A stretch of DNA of 64,000 bases from the NCBI GenBank assembly GCA_937877535.1, contig CALFJF010000051.1, positions 1 through 64,000 of the forward strand, given 5' to 3'. The position numbers and the translations under genes are program-made. The notes below the pieces were generated by a model. It saw only the letters and a list, made by a program, of their open reading frames with translations. It had not been told where the DNA came from and searched no databases. The DNA comes from an uncultured Treponema sp. GTDB lineage: Bacteria; Spirochaetota; Spirochaetia; Treponematales; Treponemataceae. Positions 38,882 to 48,065 of the stretch are shown here, in pieces. Within the stretch, counting starts at the first letter, position 1. Every line of letters begins with the position of its first letter.

Positions 38882-40504
38882 TTATTTTTTTGGTGAGAAA
38901 ATTCTAAAATTCATCCAAGGAAAAAGCGGATGGCGTTTTTCTTGCCGAGTGAGCCATTCTGTGCTTACGGTATTTGAGCCGAGTGAATCGTATACAACGA
39001 TAAACGCTTTTATGCACTCTCTAAAGTTTTTTTCGGCATATTCTCTAAAATCGGCATTTTCGCTTGTAAGCCTTGCCCACTCGCCGTCTTGTGAAAGCAA
39101 CAGTTCTTTTGCGCCAAGATTCAAAAGTCTGATTTTTAATCCCGTGTCATGCGGAAAACGGTCAGAAATGTCTACCATACGCTCGCACATTTTTCTTGTA
39201 TAGCGCACCATCCATGCGTTTGAACTGTCCAAAAGGTTTCCTGCAAAACCGTCTTTTGTGGACGCGCTTGGATAAACTCGAATCTGACGCAATTTTGCGC
39301 TGTCGCTTCCAAGGTCGCAAAGAACGTCGGACGCTCCGCAAAGCCGAATCGATTTTTCTTCCGCCGATTTTTTCAATAGTTCAGAAAAGAAAACAGAGCC
39401 TTCTTCCCACGTTTTTCCAAGCAACGAAGCATCTATCACGCACACCATTGTTGCGCTTGCAGAAAGTTCGTTTGAAGCGTCAAAAAGCCGTTTTGTGCGC
39501 GATTCCAAAAACATATCCGCCGCATCCGTTGCCGCCGAAATTGCTTTCTCTTCATCGTAGATTTTTCCGTCTTTTGCAAAATAACGAAACAAAGTCGGAA
39601 TCCGTGGAGAGCCTTCGGGAATAAAATGAGAGAGAGTGGAAGAATCCACCTCAAAGCCGATGTCGCGCGAAACTGCACGAAAAACGGAGCGAGTGGAAAA
39701 CGACTCGATTTCTTTCAAAACATTCGGGTCGGTGGCAAAAAACGCGAGCGGATTTGAAGGGTCGCCTCGAACTGGCTCAAAGATGCCGCTTCCCGCGCCG
39801 TCTGGACTAAAAAAAAGCGAGCGAGAATCAATTATCGTATAATTCATTCCGTAAGCGCGGAGCAATCGCTCAATTCCGGGAGCATAGCCCAAATATGGAA
39901 GAAAAAATCCGTCAGGAAGATGTCCAAAAAAACGTTTGTGCGCGTGAAGCCCCGACTCAATTTGAGCGCACACAACTTCCTCAAGGTCGGCGTAATGCGG
40001 CAAATACGAGTACGTGCCACACGTTGCAAGAAGTTCAATTTTGCCTTTTTCTGAAAGCCGCGCGATTTCTTTTATAATCCCACGCGAATATTTTTCCGTA
40101 AAATCCGCTTTGTCTTTTTTGGCTTTTTGAGTTGTACGAAGCGCGACTTTTTGTAATTCGCCGTCGTTTTGAAGACGCACCATTTCGCTTTCACCAAGTA
40201 AAATACGCCTGTCAAGCCAATCAATATACTGCTCACGTATTACAGAATCTGTAAGAAGTTCACACAAAATAGGAGAAACAACGAGCGATATTTTGCAATC
40301 AAGTCCATTCTCCTCGGCTTCATTCAACGAGTTCAAAAGCGGAAGATAGACATTTGAAATGGACTCAAAAAGCATGTTATTTTCAGCCCCATATCTTTGA
40401 GCATCATGCTCGTGCCTTATATAACACTGATGAGCCGATATAACTATGCAGAGATTTCGTTTTTTTTCGATATTATGTTTAACACTATTTTCACTGGACT
40501 TCAT
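38882..40504 (-). CDS. Glycoside hydrolase family 57 / DUF1957 protein, catalytic nucleophile missing
   Basis: A 540-residue protein of the GH57 branching-enzyme type. The N-terminus HQCYIRHEHDAQRYGAENNMLFESISNVYLPLL matches the family's HSHLPYVRHPE...LFEAI region. ELLATCGTYSYLPHY also matches, and the C-terminus has the DUF1957 pattern (LLNLGAKELLLSQDGEWARL). In active enzymes the nucleophile Glu is in GFWLPECAY; here the text is GFFLPYLGY, with Tyr204 instead of Glu. The second catalytic region VIDASLLGKTWEEG keeps an Asp where enzymes have DAELFGHWWYEG. It may be an inactive, glucan-binding relative. It follows the DUF4912 gene by 17 bases, a pairing seen in other bacteria. Confidence 0.82.
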   Translation of the reverse strand: MKSSENSVKHNIEKKRNLCIVISAHQCYIRHEHDAQRYGAENNMLFESISNVYLPLLNSLNEAEENGLDCKISLVVSPILCELLTDSVIREQYIDWLDRRILLGESEMVRLQNDGELQKVALRTTQKAKKDKADFTEKYSRGIIKEIARLSEKGKIELLATCGTYSYLPHYADLEEVVCAQIESGLHAHKRFFGHLPDGFFLPYLGYAPGIERLLRAYGMNYTIIDSRSLFFSPDGAGSGIFEPVRGDPSNPLAFFATDPNVLKEIESFSTRSVFRAVSRDIGFEVDSSTLSHFIPEGSPRIPTLFRYFAKDGKIYDEEKAISAATDAADMFLESRTKRLFDASNELSASATMVCVIDASLLGKTWEEGSVFFSELLKKSAEEKSIRLCGASDVLCDLGSDSAKLRQIRVYPSASTKDGFAGNLLDSSNAWMVRYTRKMCERMVDISDRFPHDTGLKIRLLNLGAKELLLSQDGEWARLTSENADFREYAEKNFRECIKAFIVVYDSLGSNTVSTEWLTRQEKRHPLFPWMNFRIFSPKK

Positions 40505-40521
40505 TTTTTTTGCTCCGTTTT

Positions 40522-41256
40522 TCAGGCAAACGTTTCGCGGTGGGCTTCGTAATGAGCCTTTAGAACTTCAGGAAGCCCCGAAAGTTCAAGCAATGGCGGA
40601 AAACGCATCTCAAGTCCAGGACGCACCGCAGAAAGAAGCGCGGAACTTTCTGGAAGTTGAAGCCGACGAGAAACCGCAAGAGAATCGTCTGAACCATCTG
40701 GAAAAAGAGAAACAAGGTCAATCCGAACGAATTTTGAATCTGGCGAAAGGGACGAAAACATCAAAAACTGCCCGTTGTCATTTTTTGAAACGTTCAAATC
40801 AAACGTCGTGAGCGGCGAATTTGACTCTTCGGACGAAAAACTCGAAACGCGAATGGCGAGCGTCGCACCCTCTTTTTCAAGTCGAGTAGCGTCAGCAGCC
40901 TTCAAATCCCAAAACACATAAGCCCAAATCGGATTTCTAAACACAACGTCAATTTGCGTTTCGTTAAAAGACTTTGGAAGTTTGTCAGAAAGCAGGCTGT
41001 CGAGTCCTTTTGATTTTGCACTCTTTCTAAGCGATTCTGGAACATTTTTTTCCGAGTCCGAAGACAGCGAGTCGAGTTCTTGAATATCCGTTTCAGATTC
41101 ATTAAAAAACTCTTCCGCAATTTCCAACAGTTCCCCAATTATGAATCTGCGATTCAAATCATCTGGAATGTCAAGTCCATAACTATCCGAAAGAGCAATA
41201 AGGTCGGCGGTTGAAAGCGTTTCAAGATGCGCCCGCGATAACGTTTCTTTTTCCAT
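40522..41256 (-). CDS. DUF4912 domain protein
   Basis: A 244-residue protein. The first 40 residues (ETLSTADLIALSDSYGLDIPDDLNRRFIIGELLEI) resemble a Rho N-terminal-like helical motif, and an acidic Ser-rich linker follows. The DUF4912 domain spans about 95-230: DVVFRNPIWAYVFWDLKAAD near its start and FVRIDLVSLFPDG later. The fold is thought to be a carbohydrate-binding-like beta-sandwich. It heads the two-gene unit with the GH57 protein, so a joint role in glucan metabolism is likely. Confidence 0.78.
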   Translation of the reverse strand: MEKETLSRAHLETLSTADLIALSDSYGLDIPDDLNRRFIIGELLEIAEEFFNESETDIQELDSLSSDSEKNVPESLRKSAKSKGLDSLLSDKLPKSFNETQIDVVFRNPIWAYVFWDLKAADATRLEKEGATLAIRVSSFSSEESNSPLTTFDLNVSKNDNGQFLMFSSLSPDSKFVRIDLVSLFPDGSDDSLAVSRRLQLPESSALLSAVRPGLEMRFPPLLELSGLPEVLKAHYEAHRETFA

Positions 41257-41269
41257 TTTTTATAACTCT

Positions 41270-41298
41270 ATAATCGGAAAAAATGGAATAAATGTCAA
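41270..41298 (-). promoter_or_regulatory. Possible promoter of the DUF4912-GH57 unit
   Basis: Minus strand: TTGACA (41298-41293), 17 bases, GATTAT (41275-41270). The -35 is perfect and the -10 weak; TATAGA three bases further is an alternative with a longer spacer. Confidence 0.45.
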
Positions 41299-41345
41299 TC
41301 GCAATGCCAAAAAACGCGCTTTGTCAAGAAAAATCGAAAAAGCGC

Positions 41346-41378
41346 AAAAAAAACCAGCGTTTTTCACACTGGTTTTTT
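41346..41378 (-). terminator. Rho-independent terminator of eno
   Basis: Stem AAAAAACCAG with CTGGTTTTTT around an 13-base loop, continuing into a T-run on the minus strand, 12 bases after the eno stop codon. Confidence 0.85.
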
Positions 41379-41389
41379 GTTTTTGCGAC

Positions 41390-42694
41390 TTAGCTGCGCT
41401 TTACGTTATATGCGCCAAATCCTGGATAGCACGCTGCATCTCCAAGTTGCTCTTCGATTCGGAGGAGTTGATTATACTTTGCAACTCGCTCACTTCGACT
41501 TGGAGCACCTGTCTTAATCTGGCAGGTGTTGAGAGCGACCGCAAGGTCGGCGATTGTCGTGTCAGCAGTTTCGCCAGAGCGGTGGCTTGAAATTGCGGTG
41601 TATCCCGCCTTGTGAGCCATCTTGATGGCTTCGAGCGTTTCTGAAACCGAACCAATCTGATTGAGTTTGATGAGAATTGAGTTTCCCGCTCCAAGGCTGA
41701 TTCCCTTTGAAAGTCGCTCGGTATTTGTTACAAACAAATCGTCTCCAACGAGTTGCACCTTGTTTCCAAGTTTTGCCGTCATCTTCTGCCAGCCTTCCCA
41801 ATCTTCCTCGTCAAGTCCGTCCTCAATCGAAATAATCGGGTATTTATCAACAAGGCTTTCCCAGTGCGCGATGAGTTCGTCGGTTGTAAAGTCTTTTCCG
41901 CTTTTTGGCTGATGATAAAATCCTTTTCCCTTTGGACTTTTCCACTCAGAAGAGGCAGCGTCCATTGCAATAAGGAAGTCTTTTCCTGGCTCGTATCCCG
42001 CCGCGCGAATCGCCTCAAGGATTTTTTCGATTGCTTCTTCATCACTTTTGAGACTGTTTGGAGCAAAACCGCCCTCGTCGCCTACTGCCGTAACGTCCTT
42101 CATCTCCTTGAGCAATTTTTGAAGCGCGTGGAAAACCTCTGTACACCAGCGCAATCCTTCTTTGAAACTTGGAGCACCAGCAGGCATAATCATAAACTCT
42201 TGCGTATCAACTGCGCTGTCGGCATGTGCGCCGCCGTTCAAAATGTTCATCATCGGAACGGGGAGTTTTGTTCCCTGAATGCCACCAAGGAAGCGATAGA
42301 GCGGGATTCCAAGGCTTGTTGCCGCCGCACGAGCCGTTGCGATTGAAACGGCGAGGATTGCATTTGCGCCAAGATTTGACTTGTCTTTTGTTCCGTCCGC
42401 TTTAATCATTGCCTTGTCAACGGCGTAAATGTCTTGAGCGTCCAAACCTTTCAAAACCGTTGCAATTGTGCCGTTAATGTTGGCAACCGCTTTTTGAACG
42501 CCTTTTCCACCGTAACGTTTTTTGTCGCCGTCGCGAAGTTCAAGAGCCTCAAACTCACCAGTAGACGCTCCGCTTGGAGCCGTTCCAAGAGCCACAGTGC
42601 CATCGCAGAGATGAACTTCCGCTTCAACAGTTGGGTTTCCGCGCGAATCAACAATTTCGCGTCCAATAACCTTTACGATTTCCAGTTTCTTCAT
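41390..42694 (-). CDS. eno: Enolase
   Basis: Enolase converts 2-phosphoglycerate to phosphoenolpyruvate in glycolysis. The protein is 434 residues from MKKLEIVKVIGREIVDSRGNPTVE. The second ATG (42694) is chosen because GGAGGA sits just before it; an ATG 12 bases earlier would place that site inside the coding region. Visible motifs are GAPSGASTGEFEALELRDGD, NILNGGAHAD, GDEGGFAP, the metal ligands in IAMDAASSEW, ISIEDGLDEEDW and LVGDDLFVTN, and the signature ILIKLNQIGSVSET followed by SHRSGETADT. Confidence 0.98.
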   Translation of the reverse strand: MKKLEIVKVIGREIVDSRGNPTVEAEVHLCDGTVALGTAPSGASTGEFEALELRDGDKKRYGGKGVQKAVANINGTIATVLKGLDAQDIYAVDKAMIKADGTKDKSNLGANAILAVSIATARAAATSLGIPLYRFLGGIQGTKLPVPMMNILNGGAHADSAVDTQEFMIMPAGAPSFKEGLRWCTEVFHALQKLLKEMKDVTAVGDEGGFAPNSLKSDEEAIEKILEAIRAAGYEPGKDFLIAMDAASSEWKSPKGKGFYHQPKSGKDFTTDELIAHWESLVDKYPIISIEDGLDEEDWEGWQKMTAKLGNKVQLVGDDLFVTNTERLSKGISLGAGNSILIKLNQIGSVSETLEAIKMAHKAGYTAISSHRSGETADTTIADLAVALNTCQIKTGAPSRSERVAKYNQLLRIEEQLGDAACYPGFGAYNVKRS

Positions 42695-42739
42695 TTCTTC
42701 CTCCATTTATTTCTTGAAAAAATTTAGAAAATCGTGCGA

Positions 42740-42768
42740 ATTCTACCCCATACAGACCGAAAAATCAA
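42740..42768 (-). promoter_or_regulatory. Predicted eno promoter
   Basis: Minus strand: TTGATT (42768-42763), 17 bases, TAGAAT (42745-42740), leaving a leader of about 40 bases with a strong ribosome-binding site. Confidence 0.7.
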
Positions 42769-42772
42769 GAAT

Positions 42773-43303
42773 CTAAAAGAAAATCACCCGTGGAATTATA
42801 AAATGAAGAACGCCAGAGGCAATGCAAAAAAAGCCAATAAATCTGCGAGAACTATTCAAAATCGAAGAGATGGAAGAAGGAAATTTTGGAAATTGCCCTC
42901 CACGAGAATCGAGCCAAAACGCAATCAGCACCGCGCCCCCAACAAAACCTGACAGAGCGGTGAAAAAATCTCCAAAAAACGGAATACCGTCTTGCGTATA
43001 GCCAAATTTTATAAAACCGACGAGAAAACTCACTGCGCCAACAACAAGTTGAAAAAGCGGTTCGTTCAAAAAAGACGAAAATGCCGAACTCGCCTTTGAT
43101 TCAAAAGGTTCATCTTCGATTGCATCGTCGGAAAAAATATCGTCTTCGTTTTGCGTGTCGGGCATTGACTCGTCGAGTTCTGCGTAAAAATCGTCTTCAT
43201 CGAGCGGATTTTTCTTTACCTCGTGTTTTTTTTGCGCAGCAAAAACCAACACAAACCCCACAACAACGTTTAACAAAACCGAAAGAAAGTAAAATTGAAG
43301 CAT
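42773..43303 (-). CDS. Membrane protein of unknown function
   Basis: A 176-residue protein. A hydrophobic N-terminal helix (LQFYFLSVLLNVVVGFVLVFA) is followed by a strongly acidic segment (about 35-70, EDDFYAELDESMPDTQNEDDIFSDD). Three more hydrophobic segments follow (LFQLVVGAVSFLVGFIKFG, FFTALSGFVGGAVLIAFWL, FIGFFCIASGVLHFIIP). I do not recognise a family. It has AGGG upstream of its ATG. It is downstream of two other envelope proteins of unknown function on the same strand. Confidence 0.7.
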   Translation of the reverse strand: MLQFYFLSVLLNVVVGFVLVFAAQKKHEVKKNPLDEDDFYAELDESMPDTQNEDDIFSDDAIEDEPFESKASSAFSSFLNEPLFQLVVGAVSFLVGFIKFGYTQDGIPFFGDFFTALSGFVGGAVLIAFWLDSRGGQFPKFPSSISSILNSSRRFIGFFCIASGVLHFIIPRVIFF

Positions 43304-43348
43304 AATAAACCCTGATTTTTTACGATTCAGCGAGATTTTTTGGCATAA

Positions 43349-43939
43349 TCACCGCCGCTCGACTTTTGTGCGGAGGTTTGCCGTCAACTCTTTTCCGTCA
43401 ACAACAAGCGAAACAGACGCTGACACAAAAAGTATATCAAAATCGGTGAGCGTTGTCCGCAAAAAAATTTCATTTCCTTCGTAACGTTCCGCATCGTTTC
43501 CAAAAATCAATGGCGTATTTTCAGAATCCAATCCCGAAAAATCAACCGTAATTGTAGCACTTTTTCCTTTTCCGTAAAAATCGCGGAATTTTTTTTCAGG
43601 TTTATCCGCTCGAACGCTTGTATAAATGGTGTCTTCCACAGAAAACGCGCTCAAAGAAAGCGGAATGCCAGAAATGCTTGCGCGGTCGTTTTTTGGTCCA
43701 AAAAACATATTAAAAATGACAACGCCCACGCAAATTAAAAGCGCGAAAAAAATAAATCGATTCGCTTTGGTGGAAACTAACGCCTTAAAAATGCCTGGCT
43801 GATACGCTTTTATTTTTCCGTCGTAATAATCTTTGACGATTTGAGGCGCATTTTTTAATCGCTCTTCGCGGTTGTAATGAAAAACGAGAGTTTCCGCGCC
43901 GTCATTTTTTCCTTCTTCATTTCCAAATGAATTTTCCAT
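43349..43939 (-). CDS. Single-pass membrane protein of unknown function
   Basis: A 196-residue protein. A charged cytoplasmic part of about 60 residues is followed by one membrane helix at about 62-80 (RFIFFALLICVGVVIFNMFF) and a beta-rich outer part of about 115 residues (ISGIPLSLSAFSVEDTIYTSV..., FDILFVSASVSLVVDGKELT). No known domain is recognised. The gene starts 9 bases after the lipoprotein gene on the same strand, so they are likely co-transcribed. Confidence 0.7.
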   Translation of the reverse strand: MENSFGNEEGKNDGAETLVFHYNREERLKNAPQIVKDYYDGKIKAYQPGIFKALVSTKANRFIFFALLICVGVVIFNMFFGPKNDRASISGIPLSLSAFSVEDTIYTSVRADKPEKKFRDFYGKGKSATITVDFSGLDSENTPLIFGNDAERYEGNEIFLRTTLTDFDILFVSASVSLVVDGKELTANLRTKVERR

Positions 43940-43948
43940 ATTTCTCCC

Positions 43949-45151
43949 CTACTCCGCTGCAAACGAAGACAAAAGCGAATCCGTGCGCCACCAAGAAATC
44001 AGCGCGTTTTCTCGTCTGGCAAATAGTCCGCTTATAATTCCCGTATCGCTCAAAGAAATCGAATGATAGAGAATTTTTGAATGGTCAACCGCAAGCGCAC
44101 GTTTTACAATGCTTTGCCCGTCTTCTCGAACCATTTGAACAAGGTAGCCAGATTCCGTGGGAACGATAAAGAAAAACCACCCGCTTTCCGTAACGCCAAA
44201 AAAATCAAACGGAATTTCAGTCCAATTTCGAGAAAGCTCGTCGTCGGAAAAAGAAAGTTCGTAGCCAGGGATTTCAAGACCGTCGTCGTATTGCCCGCTT
44301 TCAACATTGAGCGGAAAAAGCACGGTTTTTGCGTAATCGATTCCCGTTGCCACTTTCAAATCCGAGTCAACGCTGTCCTCGTAATAATCGACTTTCAAAT
44401 ACAGTTTGTGCTTGCTCACGTCTGGAATCGCGCTTTCTATTGAAAAATGAGAATAATTTTCGTCTTCTTCAAAATTGGGAACGGTCGAGCGATTGATTGG
44501 AATGTCGTACAAAAGAAATCCGTTTTGAGCAAACCAATACACGTTAAGACCTTCGTTTGTTTTACACACCACAACGAGTTCTTCGTTTTTTGTGGCATAT
44601 ATATTTTGAACAAACGGAAACGGCGTACCGCCCGGTCCTTGCTGCCCGATATAATCTACAAAATTGCCGTTCAAATCAAAGCGAAGCACCACATTCGACA
44701 AATGAAGACGCTTTTCGCTGTCAAATTCGTGCCGCTCTTCTGGAAGTTCGTCAACGACGTAAAGCGATTTTGAGCCGCCCACAGAAATTGAACCGAGTTT
44801 GTTAAACGGATAAGAAATCGCTTTTCTTGTGGAATTTCCTTCATTTTCTTGGGCAAAATCGAGATTTCGCGCGTAATCGGCATTGTAATAAAGGCTCAAA
44901 AGGTCGCCGTAAGAGTTTAATTCAATTATTTTTCGCGATTCGCCGTTTGCAATGAAAAAAAATCCGTCTCTCATAAAAATGTGCGTATCAACGCTTCCAG
45001 ATTCGGCAATGTCAAAAAGATTCAACTCGTCTTCAAAATTTCCGTATTCAAGCGTAAAAAGGTCGTTTTCCCCCACCTCCGAAACTCCATTTTTCTTTGA
45101 GCATGAAACGAGGCACAAAAACGCAACAAAAGCGAAAAAAACGTTTTTCAT
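43949..45151 (-). CDS. Lipoprotein with predicted beta-propeller repeats
   Basis: A 400-residue protein with leader MKNVFFAFVAFLCLVSC, a lipobox with Cys17. The mature part holds repeated blade-like strands (FFFIANGESRKIIELNSYGDLLSLYYN, LRFDLNGNFVDYIGQQGPGGTPFPFVQNIYATKNEELVVVCK), as in six-bladed NHL-type propellers. The family resembles a conserved spirochaete lipoprotein group known to me as LIC_12708-like; that assignment is from memory. A TTG six codons upstream is rejected in favour of the ATG at 45151. No clear ribosome-binding site. Confidence 0.7.
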   Translation of the reverse strand: MKNVFFAFVAFLCLVSCSKKNGVSEVGENDLFTLEYGNFEDELNLFDIAESGSVDTHIFMRDGFFFIANGESRKIIELNSYGDLLSLYYNADYARNLDFAQENEGNSTRKAISYPFNKLGSISVGGSKSLYVVDELPEERHEFDSEKRLHLSNVVLRFDLNGNFVDYIGQQGPGGTPFPFVQNIYATKNEELVVVCKTNEGLNVYWFAQNGFLLYDIPINRSTVPNFEEDENYSHFSIESAIPDVSKHKLYLKVDYYEDSVDSDLKVATGIDYAKTVLFPLNVESGQYDDGLEIPGYELSFSDDELSRNWTEIPFDFFGVTESGWFFFIVPTESGYLVQMVREDGQSIVKRALAVDHSKILYHSISLSDTGIISGLFARRENALISWWRTDSLLSSFAAE

Positions 45152-45214
45152 AAAAAAAGAATAGCGCAAAAATCGCTCTTTTGGAACGGCATAAAAAAGT
45201 AAAAATGCGCGGTG

Positions 45215-45243
45215 TTGTTTTTACGGTCGATTTTCTTTATAGT
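45215..45243 (+). promoter_or_regulatory. Possible secA promoter
   Basis: TTGTTT (45215-45220), 17 bases, TATAGT (45238-45243), about 30 bases before the secA start. Confidence 0.5.
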
Positions 45244-45273
45244 ATTTGCATTAGTTTTTTTATCGAGGATTTT

Positions 45274-48015
45274 ATGGTTGACAAGATTTTGTCGGTGATT
45301 TTCGGGTCGCAAAACGAGAGAGATGTAAAAAAACTCGTTCCGATTGTCGCAAAAGTAAATGAAAAAGAAGAGTGGGCAAAATCGCTTTCAGCGGAGGATT
45401 TTCCCAAACAGACGCAACTATTCAAAGAGCGACTTGAAAAAGGTGAATCGCTCGACGACATTCTTCCAGAAGCATTCGCGCTTGTTCGCGAGGCGGCGTT
45501 CAGAGTCAGAGGCGAGCGAGCGTATGACGTTCAAGTTATGGGTTCAATCGTGCTTCATCAAGGAAAAATCACGGAAATGAAAACGGGCGAAGGAAAGACG
45601 CTCGTTGCGGTTGCGCCTTCGTATTTGAATGCACTCACAGGAAAAGGCGTTCACGTTGTTACCGTAAACGATTATCTTGCAGAGCGCGACGCTGATACAA
45701 TGCGTCCTGTTTTTTCTTACCTCGGAATTACCGTTGGAACAATTCTTTCAAACATGGACAACGAGCAGCGTCGGCAAAATTACGCGCAAGACATCACATA
45801 CGGAACGAACAACGAGTTCGGTTTTGACTATCTGCGCGACAATATGCAAGTCGAACTTTCTCGGAAAGTGCAACGCGGATTTCATTATTGCATCGTTGAC
45901 GAAATCGACTCGATTCTTATTGACGAAGCGCGGACTCCGCTCATAATCAGCGGGCAAGGCGAAGATGACACGTTCAAATTCTACGAAGTCGATAAATACG
46001 TCGGAGAGTTTTCAGAAATGGAAAAAAACGAGCGTGGCGATTATCCAGATGAAGTTGATATGCTTCCAGAAGAACGCGCTGCGCTTAAAGGCGACTACAA
46101 AATCGACGAAAAATCAAAGCGCGTTTCGTTTACGAACAACGGCATGAACAAAATCGACGAGATTCTCCACAGGCAAAATCTTATCGAAAGCGATAGTTCG
46201 GTTTTTGACGAAAAGAATTTTGAGTGGGTGCATTATTTTACGCAAGCGATTCGCGCTCACAAACTGTACGAAAAAGACGTTGAATACGTTGTCCGCGAGG
46301 GCAAAGTCGAAATCGTTGACGAATTTACAGGGCGCATTTTGGAAGGACGACGTTATTCCGACGGACTTCATCAAGCAATCGAAGCAAAAGAACACGTCAA
46401 AATCGCGCAGCGAAACCGCACAATGGCAACCGTAACGTTCCAGAATTTTTTCAGAATGTACGAAAAACTGTCGGGAATGACGGGAACAGCGGCAACGGAA
46501 GCCGTTGAGTTTAGCAAAATCTACAAACTCGACTGCGTTGTGATTCCAACGAACAAACCAGTCGCCCGAATCGACGAAAACGATGAAGTCTATTTGAACG
46601 AAACTGACAAATGGAACGCAATCGCAAAGGAAATTGATGAAGCGCACAAAAAAGGTCAGCCCGTTTTGGTCGGCACGGTTTCCGTTGAAAAAAGCGAACA
46701 TCTTTCAAATCTTTTGACTCGAAGAGGAATCAAGCACGAGGTTTTGAACGCAAAAAATCACGCGCGGGAAGCACTCATAATCGCGGAAGCGGGCGCAAAA
46801 GGCGCGGTTACGGTTGCAACAAACATGGCAGGGCGCGGAACGGACATTAAACTCGGCGGAAATCCTGAAATGCGCGCTTGGAAACGATGCGGAACGGATG
46901 CTTCGAGCGAAATGTACGAAAGCGCGCTCGCAATCGAAAAGGCAAAATGGGAAAAAGATTACGAAGAAGTCAAATCGCTTGGAGGACTGTACGTCATCGG
47001 AAGCGAGCGGCACGAATCCCGCAGAATCGACAACCAACTTCGAGGACGAAGCGGACGGCAAGGCGACCCGGGGCGTTCAAAGTTTTTTATTTCGATGGAC
47101 GACGACCTCATGCGCCTTTTTGGTGGCGAGAGAATGAAAAACATCATGCGGAGAATCGGAATGCAGCCAGGCGAGCCGATTGACCACCCGTGGCTCAACA
47201 AGGGAATCGCGAATGCGCAAAAAAAAGTCGAGGAGCGCAACTTTGAAATCCGCAAAAATCTTATCGATTATGACGACGTTTTGAACGAGCAGCGCGAGTT
47301 CATTTACGAGCAACGCGACGAGATTCTTTCCGATAACGACCTTTCTTCTCGCGTTCTTGATACCGCTACCGAGTATCTGAAAAACTGGTTTAGCGAGTAC
47401 GAACATTCAAAGAAAAACAAAGACGAGCAAAAAGAACTTCTCACAAAAATCCGAGATTCGTTTGGACTCCAACTTTCGCCCGATTATCTTGAACAAAAAA
47501 AAGTCGAGGACATTTTGAGAGGCGACATTGCCGAAAAAGAGCATTTGGTTGGAAAGGAAAATTTCAATATGTTCCTTCGCTACCAGTACATTGGCGCGAT
47601 TGACAGAAAATGGCTCGACCAACTTGAATATTTGGATAGTCTTCGAGAAGCGGTACATTTGAGAAGTTACGGCTCAAAAAATCCGCTCACCGAGTACAAA
47701 ATCGACGGTTTTAACCGATTCGACGAACTCATCGAACAAATTAGGCTGGGAATTGCGGGTGTAGCATTCAAAGTTCGCATTCAAGTGCAGCGAGAGCCGA
47801 GTGCGCCGCCTGTCGAAAAGGAAATCAAGGGTGAAGCGAGGCACGCAGAGGCTTCGGGAATGGCAGAGGCTGCAAAAAAGCAGGCTTCGCGTACAATGGC
47901 TGGAGCAAGTACGGGAAAAAGCGTTCAAGTGGTGCGAACGTCGCCAAAAATTGGAAGAAACGACCCGTGTCCGTGCGGAAGCGGAAAAAAATACAAAAAC
48001 TGCCACGGACGCTAA
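45274..48015 (+). CDS. secA: Protein translocase subunit SecA
   Basis: SecA is the ATPase motor that pushes unfolded proteins through SecYEG. The 913-residue protein starts at MVDKILSVIFGSQNERDVKKL; GAGG stands 5-8 bases before this ATG, and longer in-frame starts upstream cross the promoter and lack support. Visible motifs: MKTGEGKTLVA (Walker A), VHVVTVNDYLAERDA, DEIDSILIDEARTPLIISG (DEAD-like), GMTGTAATEAVEF, ATNMAGRGTDIKLGG and LRGRSGRQGDPG. The C-terminus ends with a zinc motif CPCGSGKKYKNC that binds SecB or ribosomes. A bidirectional terminator follows. Confidence 0.98.
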   Translation: MVDKILSVIFGSQNERDVKKLVPIVAKVNEKEEWAKSLSAEDFPKQTQLFKERLEKGESLDDILPEAFALVREAAFRVRGERAYDVQVMGSIVLHQGKITEMKTGEGKTLVAVAPSYLNALTGKGVHVVTVNDYLAERDADTMRPVFSYLGITVGTILSNMDNEQRRQNYAQDITYGTNNEFGFDYLRDNMQVELSRKVQRGFHYCIVDEIDSILIDEARTPLIISGQGEDDTFKFYEVDKYVGEFSEMEKNERGDYPDEVDMLPEERAALKGDYKIDEKSKRVSFTNNGMNKIDEILHRQNLIESDSSVFDEKNFEWVHYFTQAIRAHKLYEKDVEYVVREGKVEIVDEFTGRILEGRRYSDGLHQAIEAKEHVKIAQRNRTMATVTFQNFFRMYEKLSGMTGTAATEAVEFSKIYKLDCVVIPTNKPVARIDENDEVYLNETDKWNAIAKEIDEAHKKGQPVLVGTVSVEKSEHLSNLLTRRGIKHEVLNAKNHAREALIIAEAGAKGAVTVATNMAGRGTDIKLGGNPEMRAWKRCGTDASSEMYESALAIEKAKWEKDYEEVKSLGGLYVIGSERHESRRIDNQLRGRSGRQGDPGRSKFFISMDDDLMRLFGGERMKNIMRRIGMQPGEPIDHPWLNKGIANAQKKVEERNFEIRKNLIDYDDVLNEQREFIYEQRDEILSDNDLSSRVLDTATEYLKNWFSEYEHSKKNKDEQKELLTKIRDSFGLQLSPDYLEQKKVEDILRGDIAEKEHLVGKENFNMFLRYQYIGAIDRKWLDQLEYLDSLREAVHLRSYGSKNPLTEYKIDGFNRFDELIEQIRLGIAGVAFKVRIQVQREPSAPPVEKEIKGEARHAEASGMAEAAKKQASRTMAGASTGKSVQVVRTSPKIGRNDPCPCGSGKKYKNCHGR

Positions 48016-48016
48016 A

Positions 48017-48051
48017 AAAGAAAAAGGGGGCGAATCTGCCCCTTTTTCTTT
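48017..48051. terminator. Bidirectional terminator between secA and lepB
   Basis: AAAGAAAAAGGGG (48017-48029) and its complement (48039-48051) form a 13-base stem with A-rich and T-rich sides. It serves the converging secA and lepB genes. Confidence 0.85.
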
Positions 48052-48065
48052 GAAAACGAAACATT

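Noticed and set aside
45181..45273. 31-residue N-terminal extension of SecA
   Set aside because: It spans the predicted promoter and has no ribosome-binding site, whereas GAGG precedes the ATG at 45274, which gives the standard SecA N-terminus.
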